A stretch of 64,000 nucleotides of DNA from Paenibacillus mesophilus (GTDB lineage Bacteria; Bacillota; Bacilli; Paenibacillales; NBRC-103111): positions 1 through 64,000 of the forward strand of contig NZ_VCRA01000008.1 in NCBI RefSeq assembly GCF_005938385.1. Direction: 5' to 3'. A program made the position numbers and the translations under genes. Of the stretch, positions 9,201 through 18,036 are shown piece after piece (within the stretch, counting starts at the first letter, position 1; each line of letters begins with the position of its first letter). The notes under the pieces were generated by a model that was given only the letters and a program-made list of their open reading frames with translations, was not told where the DNA came from and made no database searches.

Positions 9201-9240
9201 AAAAGGGAAAGACCTGCTTCCGCAGGTCTCTTCCCTTTTA
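9201..9240 (-). terminator. Intrinsic terminator of the solute-binding protein gene
   Basis: The long stem AAAAGGGA-AGACCTGC pairs with GCAGGTCT-TCCCTTTT around a TTCC loop. It lies directly after the stop codon at 9245 on the minus strand, and the stem's own A and T tails provide the U-tract. Confidence 0.8.
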
Positions 9241-9244
9241 AGCC

Positions 9245-10621
9245 TTATTTGCCAAGTGTGCTAATTTTCTGGTTTGCTGATTCCTCCGCTTCACGCAAAG
9301 CGGTATTGATGTCGCTCTTGCCGGCCACTACGTTATAGAAGGCGGTGCTCAAGGCACCCGTCGCGGCGGAATAAAGCGGGTCAACCGGAATGCTTTCGCC
9401 GTATATCCTCGGCACCAACCCTTTGGCATTTCTACCCTTCAAATATTGCGTATCCTTTCCAATTATGTCTAGAAAGGAACGATTCTTGATGACAGGTACG
9501 GCTCCGCTAGTCCGGGCTGCGTCCAGTTGGGCGCTCTCCTCCAGCAAAGCGGCGATGGCTAGGAACGCGATTTCCCGATTCGGACTCGTCTTGGATATAA
9601 AATAGCCATACGGGCTCGAATTCGGACCTGCATTCGGCATGTCGCTGAAGTAGGGGAATGTGGCAATATCCCATCTCATGCCGTCCCCATTTTGGTGGAG
9701 TATATTATAGATGGTATTGTTGCCGACCTGGATAGCGATATTTCGATCCTTGTAAAATTGAATGTATGATTTTCCGTAGTTGGCCAGGTCGTTGTTCGCG
9801 GCTTGGTTCCCCGAGATCGTAGCCATCGGCACGATGCGCTCCATCATTTTCTTCCAATGATCCGAATTGAGTGTCGCTTTTCTTGTCTGTGTATTTACCA
9901 AGCCCGGCACCTTCTCGTTTACATACAGCATGTTGGATATATTGAGTCCGAGCCCGTAATAAGGTGTTCCACCGTCAGAACGAGTCAATTTTTTTGCGGT
10001 TTCGAAAACTTGTTCCCATGTCATATTGTCGGTCAAATAAGGAACGCCGAATTTATCGAACAGATCTTTGTTATAGTAAAGTGCGGTCGAGTTTATTTTG
10101 GCGGGAAGGCCCGATAAAATCCCATTGCCCGCAAATGTGTACGCATTGATTGCGTTCGGTTCAATTTTGCTCAAATCCACTTTGTGTTTCTTTATGAGGT
10201 CGGATAAATCATCCATTAGGCCGACATCCCGAAGCTTGGCCACACCGGATTGCGTATCGCCGAAAAAGTCGACATTCGTTTTTGTAGCAATAATATCGGC
10301 CAGCGTAGTACCCTTTTTGTTTTGAAGAAATTTGAACGTAATATTCGGGTATTTCTTCTGAATACTCGCCCCGTTTCCTTCGCGAAAACTTTGCTCTATA
10401 TCATCGTCATACATATAGTAGAACGTCAGTTCCACCTTCTCCTTCGTCCAATCTTTCGTTGCGGCTGCTTCCGGCTGCTTCGTATCCTGAGCTTTGTCTG
10501 TGGAGCTCGGCGTAGCGTTTCCTCCGCTACATGAGGCGACGAGCAGGGCCACGACTGGCAGCGTTGTCACCAGGGACCACGCTGATCGTTTGCCGGCACG
10601 AAACTTTTTGTTTACTTTCAT
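9245..10621 (-). CDS. Extracellular sugar-binding lipoprotein (family 1), orphan
   Basis: This is a lipoprotein with a basic N-terminus, a hydrophobic segment and the lipobox VASC (Cys 31 when counted from the ATG at 10621). That ATG is preferred over the one at 10627 because it sits 6 nt after GGGAG. The mature part is a family 1 extracellular solute-binding protein; the hinge motif 'ALYYNKDLFDKFGVPY' and the C-terminal 'DINTALREAEESANQKI' recur in the other four such proteins in this window. It should bind an oligosaccharide outside the cell. No permease or ATPase gene is adjacent. A cre-like site at 10690 suggests CcpA repression by preferred sugars. Confidence 0.88.
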   Translation of the reverse strand: MKVNKKFRAGKRSAWSLVTTLPVVALLVASCSGGNATPSSTDKAQDTKQPEAAATKDWTKEKVELTFYYMYDDDIEQSFREGNGASIQKKYPNITFKFLQNKKGTTLADIIATKTNVDFFGDTQSGVAKLRDVGLMDDLSDLIKKHKVDLSKIEPNAINAYTFAGNGILSGLPAKINSTALYYNKDLFDKFGVPYLTDNMTWEQVFETAKKLTRSDGGTPYYGLGLNISNMLYVNEKVPGLVNTQTRKATLNSDHWKKMMERIVPMATISGNQAANNDLANYGKSYIQFYKDRNIAIQVGNNTIYNILHQNGDGMRWDIATFPYFSDMPNAGPNSSPYGYFISKTSPNREIAFLAIAALLEESAQLDAARTSGAVPVIKNRSFLDIIGKDTQYLKGRNAKGLVPRIYGESIPVDPLYSAATGALSTAFYNVVAGKSDINTALREAEESANQKISTLGK

Positions 10622-10689
10622 ACACATCTCCCTCTTCTCTTCTTTGTGTCATCTACGTACACAACCAATGGATTAGGCGATGATCTTGT

Positions 10690-10703
10690 TGAAAGCGCTC
10701 ACA
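10690..10703 (-). promoter_or_regulatory. cre-like site (CcpA operator)
   Basis: TGAAAGCGCTCACA fits the catabolite-responsive element consensus TGWAANCGNTNWCA at every position. It lies about 70 bp upstream of the solute-binding protein start. Binding by CcpA is inferred. Confidence 0.6.
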
Positions 10704-11123
10704 GTTATTTCTAGCATAATGGTTTCATTTAAAAAAATCTTTGGATTTTACGACAATAAACTTGCACGATTGTCATATATAACCAATACTTAATGTGGTT
10801 AAATGCTATCATAACAGGGTCGAGCTACTGGCATTACCGCACTTCCAATCAGGTTTACTGCATAATGTCCAACCGAGAGACGGTTGTTAAACGACTTCTT
10901 GTCCTATGACACTCCAATTTCACTTAACTTACGACCAATAAAACAAATGACAGACTTATTCTTCAAAAATAAAAAAGCCCTTAAATATCAAGGACTTTTC
11001 CGGAAATTATCCAATTGGTTTTCAGAGCGCATAATTTAATGCTATTAATTTTTCAGAGCATTAAGCGCCCTCCCCGAATTACGTGGGGAATATGACCAAA
11101 ATAAATGCGAAACAAGCCTTACT
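10704..11123. other. Intergenic region without a recognisable gene
   Basis: The 420 bp are AT-rich. They hold a probable leftward terminator around 10970-11000 (AAGTCCTT, loop, AAGGGCTTTTTT on the minus strand). No protein-like frame was seen. Confidence 0.5.
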
Positions 11124-11993
11124 TCATACGTTTAAATGGGACAGTTTCTCCGGATTCATCACGATATAAAGGTTAGATAGCTGATCCTGGAAATATTGAA
11201 ACGTAATCGCTGCGATAATCATCTCTCCAACGACTAACCTAATTCCCGGCATGCCGTTGATTTCACAAGTTTCATATCGAGTTCCAGCCGGAATCTCATG
11301 CGAAATACCGACGAAGTAACGAATAATTCTGTCCGAACCCATTATTGGACGAAGTGCCACTTTTACTTTGCCGCCTCCGTCGGTATAAAGTACGGCATCC
11401 GAAGATAAAAGTTCAATGAGCAATCCGATATTCCCGGTCATCAACGCCTCGGCAAATCGTTCAGCTGATGCAGTATTCTTTTTCATGACTTCCGGGCTCC
11501 GATCAGGCAATTGACCGATACTTTTCTTCGCCCGATGAAAAATTTGCCGGCAATTTGCCGTGCTTTTGTCGACGATCTCAGCAATTTCATCAAAACGATA
11601 ATGAAACACTTCACGCAGCAGGAATACAATCCGTTCTGTCGCAGAGAGCTGCTGCAACAATAATAACCCGGCAGTTGAAATGGATTCTTTCCATATCATT
11701 TCCGCGAGGGGATCGTTCTTCCGAAGTTCTCCCGTATCAACAGGCTCCGGCAACCATGGACCGACATACGCTTCTCGGTTTCTGCTCGATGATCGAATGA
11801 AATCTACACAACGATTATGAATCGACTTGCACAAATAGGATTTGACATCTTGTACTTGCTGCGGTGGTTTCTCTTCCCATGACAGGAACACTTCGTGGAC
11901 GATATCTTCCGCATCTGTGATACTTCCCAGCGTATGATACGCTAACGACAAGAGCAATGGTTTTAAATCGCTATATAACTTTCCCCTCTCCAA
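11124..11993 (-). CDS. SigJ-like ECF sigma factor with SnoaL-type C-terminal domain
   Basis: The likely start is TTG at 11993, after GGGGAG with 9 nt spacing; longer frames would run through the upstream gene. The product of about 290 residues has sigma region 2 (LKPLLLSLAYHTLGSITDAEDIVHEVF) and region 4 (LSATERIVFLLREVFHYRFD, EIAEIVDKSTANCRQ). A C-terminal SnoaL-like domain (FAEALMTGNIGLLIELLSSD) follows. This is the SigJ architecture, in which the extra domain replaces a separate anti-sigma factor. It overlaps the preceding FAD oxidoreductase gene by 23 bp, so the two should be co-translated; sigma J-type genes are often paired with an oxidoreductase. Confidence 0.85.
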   Translation of the reverse strand: MERGKLYSDLKPLLLSLAYHTLGSITDAEDIVHEVFLSWEEKPPQQVQDVKSYLCKSIHNRCVDFIRSSSRNREAYVGPWLPEPVDTGELRKNDPLAEMIWKESISTAGLLLLQQLSATERIVFLLREVFHYRFDEIAEIVDKSTANCRQIFHRAKKSIGQLPDRSPEVMKKNTASAERFAEALMTGNIGLLIELLSSDAVLYTDGGGKVKVALRPIMGSDRIIRYFVGISHEIPAGTRYETCEINGMPGIRLVVGEMIIAAITFQYFQDQLSNLYIVMNPEKLSHLNV

Positions 11994-13290
11994 CGAGCAG
12001 TTCTCCCCCTCTCGAACGATTGTCGGCAATGATCGCTTGAGCCGCTCGTTTGGCACTGGCAAACGACGCATCAGCCAATAGTTCTCCACGCCCCGTCCAA
12101 TCTCCTGCCACATACAATCCGTGTATTTCCGGAATTGCAGGACCGTTATAAACACCGCTTTTATCCACCGTATTGAAATCATGAGCAACGGCTAGATTCG
12201 GCAAAAACTGCCTGGACATTTCCTCTTTTCGCCACCCGGGTTGAACGAGATCCATTGCTTTTTCCAACTGCAACAGATCCGCTTCAGGGTGGCTTTCATT
12301 CATTCCAAGATGCTTGATCAGGTGGATGACGATAGAGCCGTCATCGCTAAGCTTCGCAACGGTAGACGGGGAATTATAGAAGATAGGTTGATCCAGCCAA
12401 AATCCGGCAACAAAGTTGGAACCTCTATCGGGAAGACGGTGCAAAACGAGATCGAGACACGCAGCGCGAATCGGTTTTGCGGCAACTTTCCACTTGGCCA
12501 TTGATGTGCTGCTCGCGTTTTTGATCAAATCGTAAGCCTCCTTCGGACCCGCCGTGATTACGACATGAGGAGTTTCGATCGTATCGCCGTCTGTACACCG
12601 GATACGTCGAACCGTCCCGTCATGTTCAACTTCGACCACTTTTTTCTGCCGAATAATCGCGACGCCCGCGCGGATGGCCCGCTCTCTTAAATCGTCGACT
12701 AGCGTGCCCCATCCCCCGTCAATATAGAAAGCTTTTCCGCCAAACGTTTGTTGAAGCTGCCGCACGGCAGAACCCGCAAGATGAAGTTCAGGGTGAGGAA
12801 CGAAAGAGTTAGCCCGACTCACTGAATAAACAACGTGCCTCAGCATCGGATACCGAATTTCTTGTTCCGCCCATTCCTTCAAACTGATTTGGCCGATCTG
12901 CTTCGAATCAATCTTGCTCAGCTTGAGCATTAGACGGGCAAGCTCGATTTTTTCCGAGAATGAAAATAACCGGGATGTGATTAGTTCCAATGGTTTTGAT
13001 GGCAACGGATAAATCCGGTTATTCCACATAGCTCCCGCCGAGGCGGGCGGGTAGGCGCCTTTCAACTCCACACCTAATTCGCGCAAAATCGCCTCCCCTG
13101 CCCCATCCCGATATAACGCATGCACTCCCAAATTAAGCGATGCTCCGCTTTTTTTTATGGTAAGCGCACGACCGCCAAGTTGATTTGTTTTTTCCAGTAT
13201 CATTACGGATAGTCCGGCTCTTGCCAAATAAATCGATGCGGTTAAACCGGTAAGACCGCCGCCTATGATCACGGCATCATACTGCCCCAT
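11971..13290 (-). CDS. FAD-dependent oxidoreductase (amine oxidase / desaturase type)
   Basis: Start ATG 13290 lies 8 nt after GAGG. The protein of about 439 residues begins with the dinucleotide-binding motif YDAVIIGGGLTGLTASIYLA and the following 'VMILEKTNQLGGRALT', typical of flavin amine oxidases and phytoene-desaturase-like enzymes. The C-terminus has the second FAD motif 'IPEIHGLYVAGDWTGRGELL'. The substrate is unknown. It is the first gene of a two-gene unit with the SigJ-like sigma factor, overlapping it by 23 bp. Confidence 0.85.
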   Translation of the reverse strand: MGQYDAVIIGGGLTGLTASIYLARAGLSVMILEKTNQLGGRALTIKKSGASLNLGVHALYRDGAGEAILRELGVELKGAYPPASAGAMWNNRIYPLPSKPLELITSRLFSFSEKIELARLMLKLSKIDSKQIGQISLKEWAEQEIRYPMLRHVVYSVSRANSFVPHPELHLAGSAVRQLQQTFGGKAFYIDGGWGTLVDDLRERAIRAGVAIIRQKKVVEVEHDGTVRRIRCTDGDTIETPHVVITAGPKEAYDLIKNASSTSMAKWKVAAKPIRAACLDLVLHRLPDRGSNFVAGFWLDQPIFYNSPSTVAKLSDDGSIVIHLIKHLGMNESHPEADLLQLEKAMDLVQPGWRKEEMSRQFLPNLAVAHDFNTVDKSGVYNGPAIPEIHGLYVAGDWTGRGELLADASFASAKRAAQAIIADNRSRGGELLVGEGKVI

Positions 13291-13712
13291 GTTGGACACC
13301 TCACTTTTTTATGAAAAGGACGTTTCCAGGGAGTAAAATGTGACACTTTCCTAAGAAAAATCTTTGTCAGTTCCAGCATATTCGGTATATATAATATCGG
13401 TATTCGGGTTGTATTTAAGGCCCAATGATTGGCGGAGATATCCCCCACTTTTTCCAAAGTTCAGTCATATGCATGCCTTACTCGGGATTACTTCCGGATT
13501 CTTGCTGGTGAGCTTGCGGCCGTCTTTCCGAGGCATGCAGATCGGAGCTTAACTTCTACGACGGCTACCAGGAACTTGAGCGACTGTGCCTGAAGCAGCT
13601 GTAAGGATCAAGCTCATCTATTGTTACAACCTTGACGTTATGAAAACAAAAAAACCTGCATCACGGCGATTCTCTTGAGCAATCTTGCTCTTTCCGCGAC
13701 ACAGGTTTTTTT
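13291..13712. other. Intergenic region with a short unassigned coding remnant and a terminator
   Basis: On the plus strand a frame ending at TAA 13602-13604 reads SELNFYDGYQELERLCLKQL, which is protein-like but has no beginning and no family I recognise. At 13647-13712 the segments AAAAAAACCTG and CAGGTTTTTTT can pair as the terminator of the leftward isomerase gene. Confidence 0.4.
13647..13712 (-). terminator. Terminator of the 13713 operon
   Basis: The arms AAAAAAACCTG and CAGGTTTTTTT flank an internally structured loop. On the minus strand the hairpin ends in seven T, immediately after the stop codon of the isomerase-like gene. Confidence 0.6.
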
Positions 13713-14567
13713 CTATTGCGCCATCTCGTAGCTACGTTTCATTGCCTCGACGCTGGCCGGAAGCCACGTTTCAGTTGGTTCCGGAGCGGCGTATTCGGTT
13801 GAAAAGTATCCGTCGTAGCCGATCGCGCGTAATATTCGAAACACTTGCGTAAATGAAATCGCACCGTGTCCGATAACGGTGTCCCGCAAAAAGTTTCCGC
13901 TTCGCGTCATATACCAACCTTTTCCCGGATTCATCGCTTCGCCGCTTTTCAGCAAATAATCTTTCACGTGCACGTGTACGATTTCGCCCGAAAACCGGCC
14001 GACAAACTGCTCCGGCGTCTCGTCGACGAAAAGGATGTTTCCGAGATCGGCCACGATTCCGGCGTCTTTACGATCGAGCTCGGCCCAAAAACGGCTGAAT
14101 CGCTCCACGCCGTTAAATACAAACCCTTGATCCTCATAAACGCAAGTTACGCCGCGTTCGGAAGCATAATCGCACAGCTCTCTTACCGCTGGGACGATGA
14201 GGGGGAGCAGACGTTCAAAATCGGCTTGACCGAATCGAAGCGGTTTCAAATGCGGAATAAGCGTATGGTGGAAATAAGGCGAGTGCAAGACGGCCGCGAT
14301 GTCGATATAATGCTTGAGCTGTTTGACAGCCGATGCGATATCGGGCGACAACAAATCGCAGCTCATCGAGAAGCAGCTCACGGGAATACCGAGCTTGCCC
14401 GCATGTTCCGCCAACCGTTTTGCGTCGTCGATCGTGGCGAGATCTTTCATCGGATACGGCTCGAAGGCGTCGAAGCCTTGTTCGACCGCAAGATCGACCG
14501 ATTCGAGCAGCGTCATGCCTTTGGAATAATAGGTGCTATAGCTGCATAAAAAGACGCTTGTTTTCAT
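13713..14567 (-). CDS. Sugar phosphate isomerase/epimerase (xylose isomerase-like TIM barrel)
   Basis: The 284-residue protein has the AP-endonuclease-2 type TIM barrel of sugar isomerases and epimerases: 'VDLAVEQGFDAFEPYPMKDL', 'VTCVYEDQGFVFNGVERF', 'DAGIVADLGNILF', 'EIVHVHVKDYLL' and 'GYDGYFSTEYAAPEPTETW'. Metal-binding Glu, Asp and His residues occur in these strands as expected. The start follows GAGGAGG. It is the last gene of a leftward run (solute-binding protein, beta-helix protein, LacI regulator, this gene), so it probably converts a sugar released from the bound polysaccharide. Confidence 0.85.
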   Translation of the reverse strand: MKTSVFLCSYSTYYSKGMTLLESVDLAVEQGFDAFEPYPMKDLATIDDAKRLAEHAGKLGIPVSCFSMSCDLLSPDIASAVKQLKHYIDIAAVLHSPYFHHTLIPHLKPLRFGQADFERLLPLIVPAVRELCDYASERGVTCVYEDQGFVFNGVERFSRFWAELDRKDAGIVADLGNILFVDETPEQFVGRFSGEIVHVHVKDYLLKSGEAMNPGKGWYMTRSGNFLRDTVIGHGAISFTQVFRILRAIGYDGYFSTEYAAPEPTETWLPASVEAMKRSYEMAQ

Positions 14568-14649
14568 GGAGTCCTCCTCAAACCTATGCTACGTTTGCTA
14601 GTAGAGCGGTTCCGGGGGGCTGTTTGGATAAGCCTTACGGCTACTGTGT

Positions 14650-15633
14650 TCAATTTTTCGATGGTGATCCGGAAGAGCTTCGGGCAATCAATTCCATCGC
14701 GATAGGAACCGTCTTCCCGGGGCCGTCGCCCCCCGTCTTCGGCATGAACGCCAGCTCTACCGCTTCTCTAGCCAATTCCTCAATGTTCGGCCCCACCGTC
14801 GTTACGGGGGTTTCCAACATTTCCTCCATCTCCGGAATATGGTCGTATGCAACAACCGATACGTCCTCCGGAATCCGTACACCGTATCGTTTCGCATACC
14901 GGGCAAACCGTCTGAGCGTCCCCTGCGATTCAATAATTAACGCGGTCGCTCTTGTGGCCGGGTCGCCGAGCAAAATGGCCGATAACTGCTCGTCCGGAAA
15001 AGGTCTATATATGCTGGATTGAATGACCAGCTCCGGACGGTAAGGAAGCTGACAGCCAAGCAGCCCGACCGTATATCCGATCAGCTTCTCATTTTTTATA
15101 CCAATAAACCCGATCGTTTCGTGCCCCAGACCGGCCAAATGACGAACCGCTTGCTCGATTGCATGCTCACGATGCATCGTTACCTGATGGGAATGGACGG
15201 GCAAGTTCCCCCCCACTACGACTAGCGTTCCCTCGTAAGACTGGCATTGCAGCAATAAATCGTCAGTCGGAATCCAACTAGGCGACATCCAATATATGAT
15301 GCGGGCAATCGACAACTGCTTCATTGTGAGAAACGCGTGCTCCGCCAAGGCTGTCGAAACGACAACCGAATAATTGCGTTTTTCTGCCTCTCTTCGGATC
15401 GCATTGATGGTATGAGCGAACGCCAAACCGTTTGCCTGCGGCCATATGAGTCCGATAACTGGCGGAGCGGCGTCTGCTGCCGTCCTTATTGCACGCTTAT
15501 AATTGAATTGCTCGGCGATCTGTCGAATTCGAGCGCGAGTTTGTTCGCTGACGCCCGGCTCGTTGTTCAATGCTTTGGACACGGTGCTGATCGTGACATT
15601 GGCCGCTTCGGCTATATCCCGAATTGTGGCCAT
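14650..15633 (-). CDS. LacI-family transcriptional regulator
   Basis: The 327-residue protein has an N-terminal LacI helix-turn-helix (ATIRDIAEAANVTISTVSKA) and hinge, then a periplasmic-binding-protein-like effector domain ending in 'RIPEDVSVVAYDHIPEMEEM'. The start lies 7 nt after AAGGGGG. It is expected to repress the surrounding sugar operon until an inducer binds. It is encoded between the beta-helix gene and the isomerase gene. A closely similar C-terminal stretch survives as a remnant at 25286-25363. Confidence 0.9.
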   Translation of the reverse strand: MATIRDIAEAANVTISTVSKALNNEPGVSEQTRARIRQIAEQFNYKRAIRTAADAAPPVIGLIWPQANGLAFAHTINAIRREAEKRNYSVVVSTALAEHAFLTMKQLSIARIIYWMSPSWIPTDDLLLQCQSYEGTLVVVGGNLPVHSHQVTMHREHAIEQAVRHLAGLGHETIGFIGIKNEKLIGYTVGLLGCQLPYRPELVIQSSIYRPFPDEQLSAILLGDPATRATALIIESQGTLRRFARYAKRYGVRIPEDVSVVAYDHIPEMEEMLETPVTTVGPNIEELAREAVELAFMPKTGGDGPGKTVPIAMELIARSSSGSPSKN

Positions 15634-15717
15634 TGGGCCGCCCCCTTTCGAAATTTCTATGTTCAGTATACAACGAAAGGGGGGGATATGAAAAAATTGT
15701 AATCGAACATCCTGCAG

Positions 15718-18027
15718 TTAATGTTCTAGCTCGATGCCGGCAACCACGTATGTTCCGGAAGGAATATCCCCACCCGTCCCCACATCGACTTTGCTGACCA
15801 ACAGGACATCCCCCGGTTTCGCATATATCAGCTGATTCGTCGGCGTGGGGGCATTCGTCGCATCCCATGTGACGATCCGTTCGCCCAAGCTTGCCCCCGC
15901 AGATGCGGCTCGGCGCTGATCCGGCGCGTGAAGCTCGACAACAGAGCCGTCCTGCCGGCGGATCGCATACTTCCATTGCGCATAGTTTGACGCGTTTCCA
16001 GTAACCGCGGAGTCCAATGCCGCCGTTATCCGTATGATGACAGTGATCTTTTCGAATACGTACAGGGGAACATCGACGCCGGTCAGAGCCGGTACTCGGA
16101 CCGGCCGGTTCATCGGCAATTGCACCCCTTCATAGGTTCCAGTCCCCGAAGTGTCCCGCTGTACAAGCCGGGCAGGCTCCAAACAATTGACGATCCGCAC
16201 TCCGTCGGCCAGCACATCTTTGCCTTTGCCAATTCGAACCAATCCTCTTGGACTTAGAGTGGAGAATAGCGAGTTGGCGAGCGTAATGTCGCTCCACTGA
16301 ATCGGAAGCGAGCAGTCAATGCCGTTTCTGGATACGCCCGAGAAGTAGCCGTTTCTGACGATAATATTGGACAGCGCGTTCGCGGAACGCGTATAAGAGT
16401 CTGCATAAACTAAGCTCGCAACCGCATATCCGGACGCCGTTTCGTTATGGATATCCGTGTTCCCCGGAGCTAACGCACCGGGATACCGGTCGATCAGACT
16501 GACCCCGTCAAACGTTATGTCACGTATGGCTCCTGTCGAACCATTGTTTACTTGCGCAAATAACAGCAACGGCCAATCCGCAGCGCCGGATCGAGCGCGA
16601 ACGACGCCCCTAATATTCGAAAACGCGACTCTTTCGACGACGGAACCGCCGCTTACCCGAATTTGCGTCAAGCAGAGCCATTCTTCTCCATTCACATCCT
16701 CCAATTGGATGTCGTGGTAGTTGATGTCCCGTATATTGCCGCCCCGATATTGCGGATCGGAGGTAACCGAGTTGTTCGGCTTGAGCAGCGCCACATATCC
16801 CGGCCGAATCAGCGTGCATCCTCCGGCCGAACAATTGTAGACATCTTCGCCCAGCTCCGTTCCGATCGACATCGGTCCGGTCGTCGCATCGAATGTCCCG
16901 CCAATGACGTGGACATCGTGAGACGGCCCTCTTCCTTTTCTTGTCTTGATGACTATGCCGTCTTCCCGCACCTTATTTTTCAGGTCGCAGTTTACGAAGT
17001 AAATGTGCTTGGCGCTCCATACGTGAATATTCGTTCTGTCCCGGTATACGCAATTGACAAACCAATTATGTTCCGACGGCTCGGCATCGGTTTGTCCTTC
17101 GCGAATAAAGATCCACGGGCTAACGGACCCGGTCGAATCGAAATGCGTCACATGTTCCACGCGCAAGTTTTTCACATTGATGTCGAAATGATAATAACTG
17201 GTAGTCATGATGGAATCATGACCAAATTGGAACGTGCTGAGATGGATGTTCTCTTTGCGGGGCAGCCTCGCCCGGAAAATAAAGTTTACAAACCTCGTAT
17301 TGGGCGTACCTACAAGCTTCAGGTTACTCGGTAAATCGGTAACGACATAATCGTAAAACGACGGTTGCGTTGTCAGGTTGCCGTAGTAGGTTCCAGCGGG
17401 GACAAACAGCTCCGCCCCCATGACGGCGGCTGCGTTCATCGCCCCTTGCAAAGCAGCCAGATTGGATGTACCCATGCCTTCCTGAAAGCCGAAGTACTGG
17501 GGCAAAATGACCCCGTCGTCAATGACTCTGATCCACGCTCCGCCCGTTCCGTTTTGCCCGGTCGGCGCTACGTATATCCCGGATTGCGTATCGGCGGCAG
17601 CTTCGGAAGATCGGTCGCCGGAATCCCAGCGGAACAAGCCTGCACGGCCGGTGGCCGTAATGATGGCCGCGTCTCCGTTGTTCATGCCGGTCAAGTCACG
17701 CAAGTCATCGATCGTATCAACCGTCGCTAGCCCTGTCAACGCGCGCAATCCGCTGCTTCTCCGCATGTTCATGCCATTGCCGGAATATTGATCGTATACC
17801 GATCCGGTAACCGTTGTCTTTTCATTCCCGTAGACGCTCAACGTTCCTTTCAACACACTGCCTGCAGCCAAAGCCGCTCCGGCCATCCCGAAAGCGGTCA
17901 ATAGCTTTCGGCGGCTTACTTGAGTGTCCGATTCCCGGCGATGCTCCGACTCCAACGCTTCCTCGACGTGCTCCAGCTTATCGTTCGAAATAGGAAACCC
18001 CTCCATTTTGGATAAAGTCCTGCCCAT
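15718..18027 (-). CDS. Tat-exported right-handed beta-helix protein (pectate-lyase-like)
   Basis: The 769-residue protein has a long polar N-terminus, then the twin-arginine motif SRRKLL (residues 38-43) and a hydrophobic stretch, so it should leave the cell folded through the Tat system. The body has the pectate-lyase-3 start ('ILPQYFGFQEGMGTSNLAAL') and many short repeats of the type 'NIIVRNGYFSGVSRNGIDCS' that make parallel beta-helix coils. The C-terminal 130 residues form a separate beta domain. It begins 9 nt after the stop of the solute-binding protein gene, so the two are translationally coupled. A glycan lyase or hydrolase role is inferred. Confidence 0.85.
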   Translation of the reverse strand: MGRTLSKMEGFPISNDKLEHVEEALESEHRRESDTQVSRRKLLTAFGMAGAALAAGSVLKGTLSVYGNEKTTVTGSVYDQYSGNGMNMRRSSGLRALTGLATVDTIDDLRDLTGMNNGDAAIITATGRAGLFRWDSGDRSSEAAADTQSGIYVAPTGQNGTGGAWIRVIDDGVILPQYFGFQEGMGTSNLAALQGAMNAAAVMGAELFVPAGTYYGNLTTQPSFYDYVVTDLPSNLKLVGTPNTRFVNFIFRARLPRKENIHLSTFQFGHDSIMTTSYYHFDINVKNLRVEHVTHFDSTGSVSPWIFIREGQTDAEPSEHNWFVNCVYRDRTNIHVWSAKHIYFVNCDLKNKVREDGIVIKTRKGRGPSHDVHVIGGTFDATTGPMSIGTELGEDVYNCSAGGCTLIRPGYVALLKPNNSVTSDPQYRGGNIRDINYHDIQLEDVNGEEWLCLTQIRVSGGSVVERVAFSNIRGVVRARSGAADWPLLLFAQVNNGSTGAIRDITFDGVSLIDRYPGALAPGNTDIHNETASGYAVASLVYADSYTRSANALSNIIVRNGYFSGVSRNGIDCSLPIQWSDITLANSLFSTLSPRGLVRIGKGKDVLADGVRIVNCLEPARLVQRDTSGTGTYEGVQLPMNRPVRVPALTGVDVPLYVFEKITVIIRITAALDSAVTGNASNYAQWKYAIRRQDGSVVELHAPDQRRAASAGASLGERIVTWDATNAPTPTNQLIYAKPGDVLLVSKVDVGTGGDIPSGTYVVAGIELEH

Positions 18028-18036
18028 CGAAAGCTC

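Noticed and set aside
13866..14549. Plus-strand open frame of 227 codons opposite the isomerase gene
   Set aside because: Shadow frame without ribosome binding site or recognisable domains.
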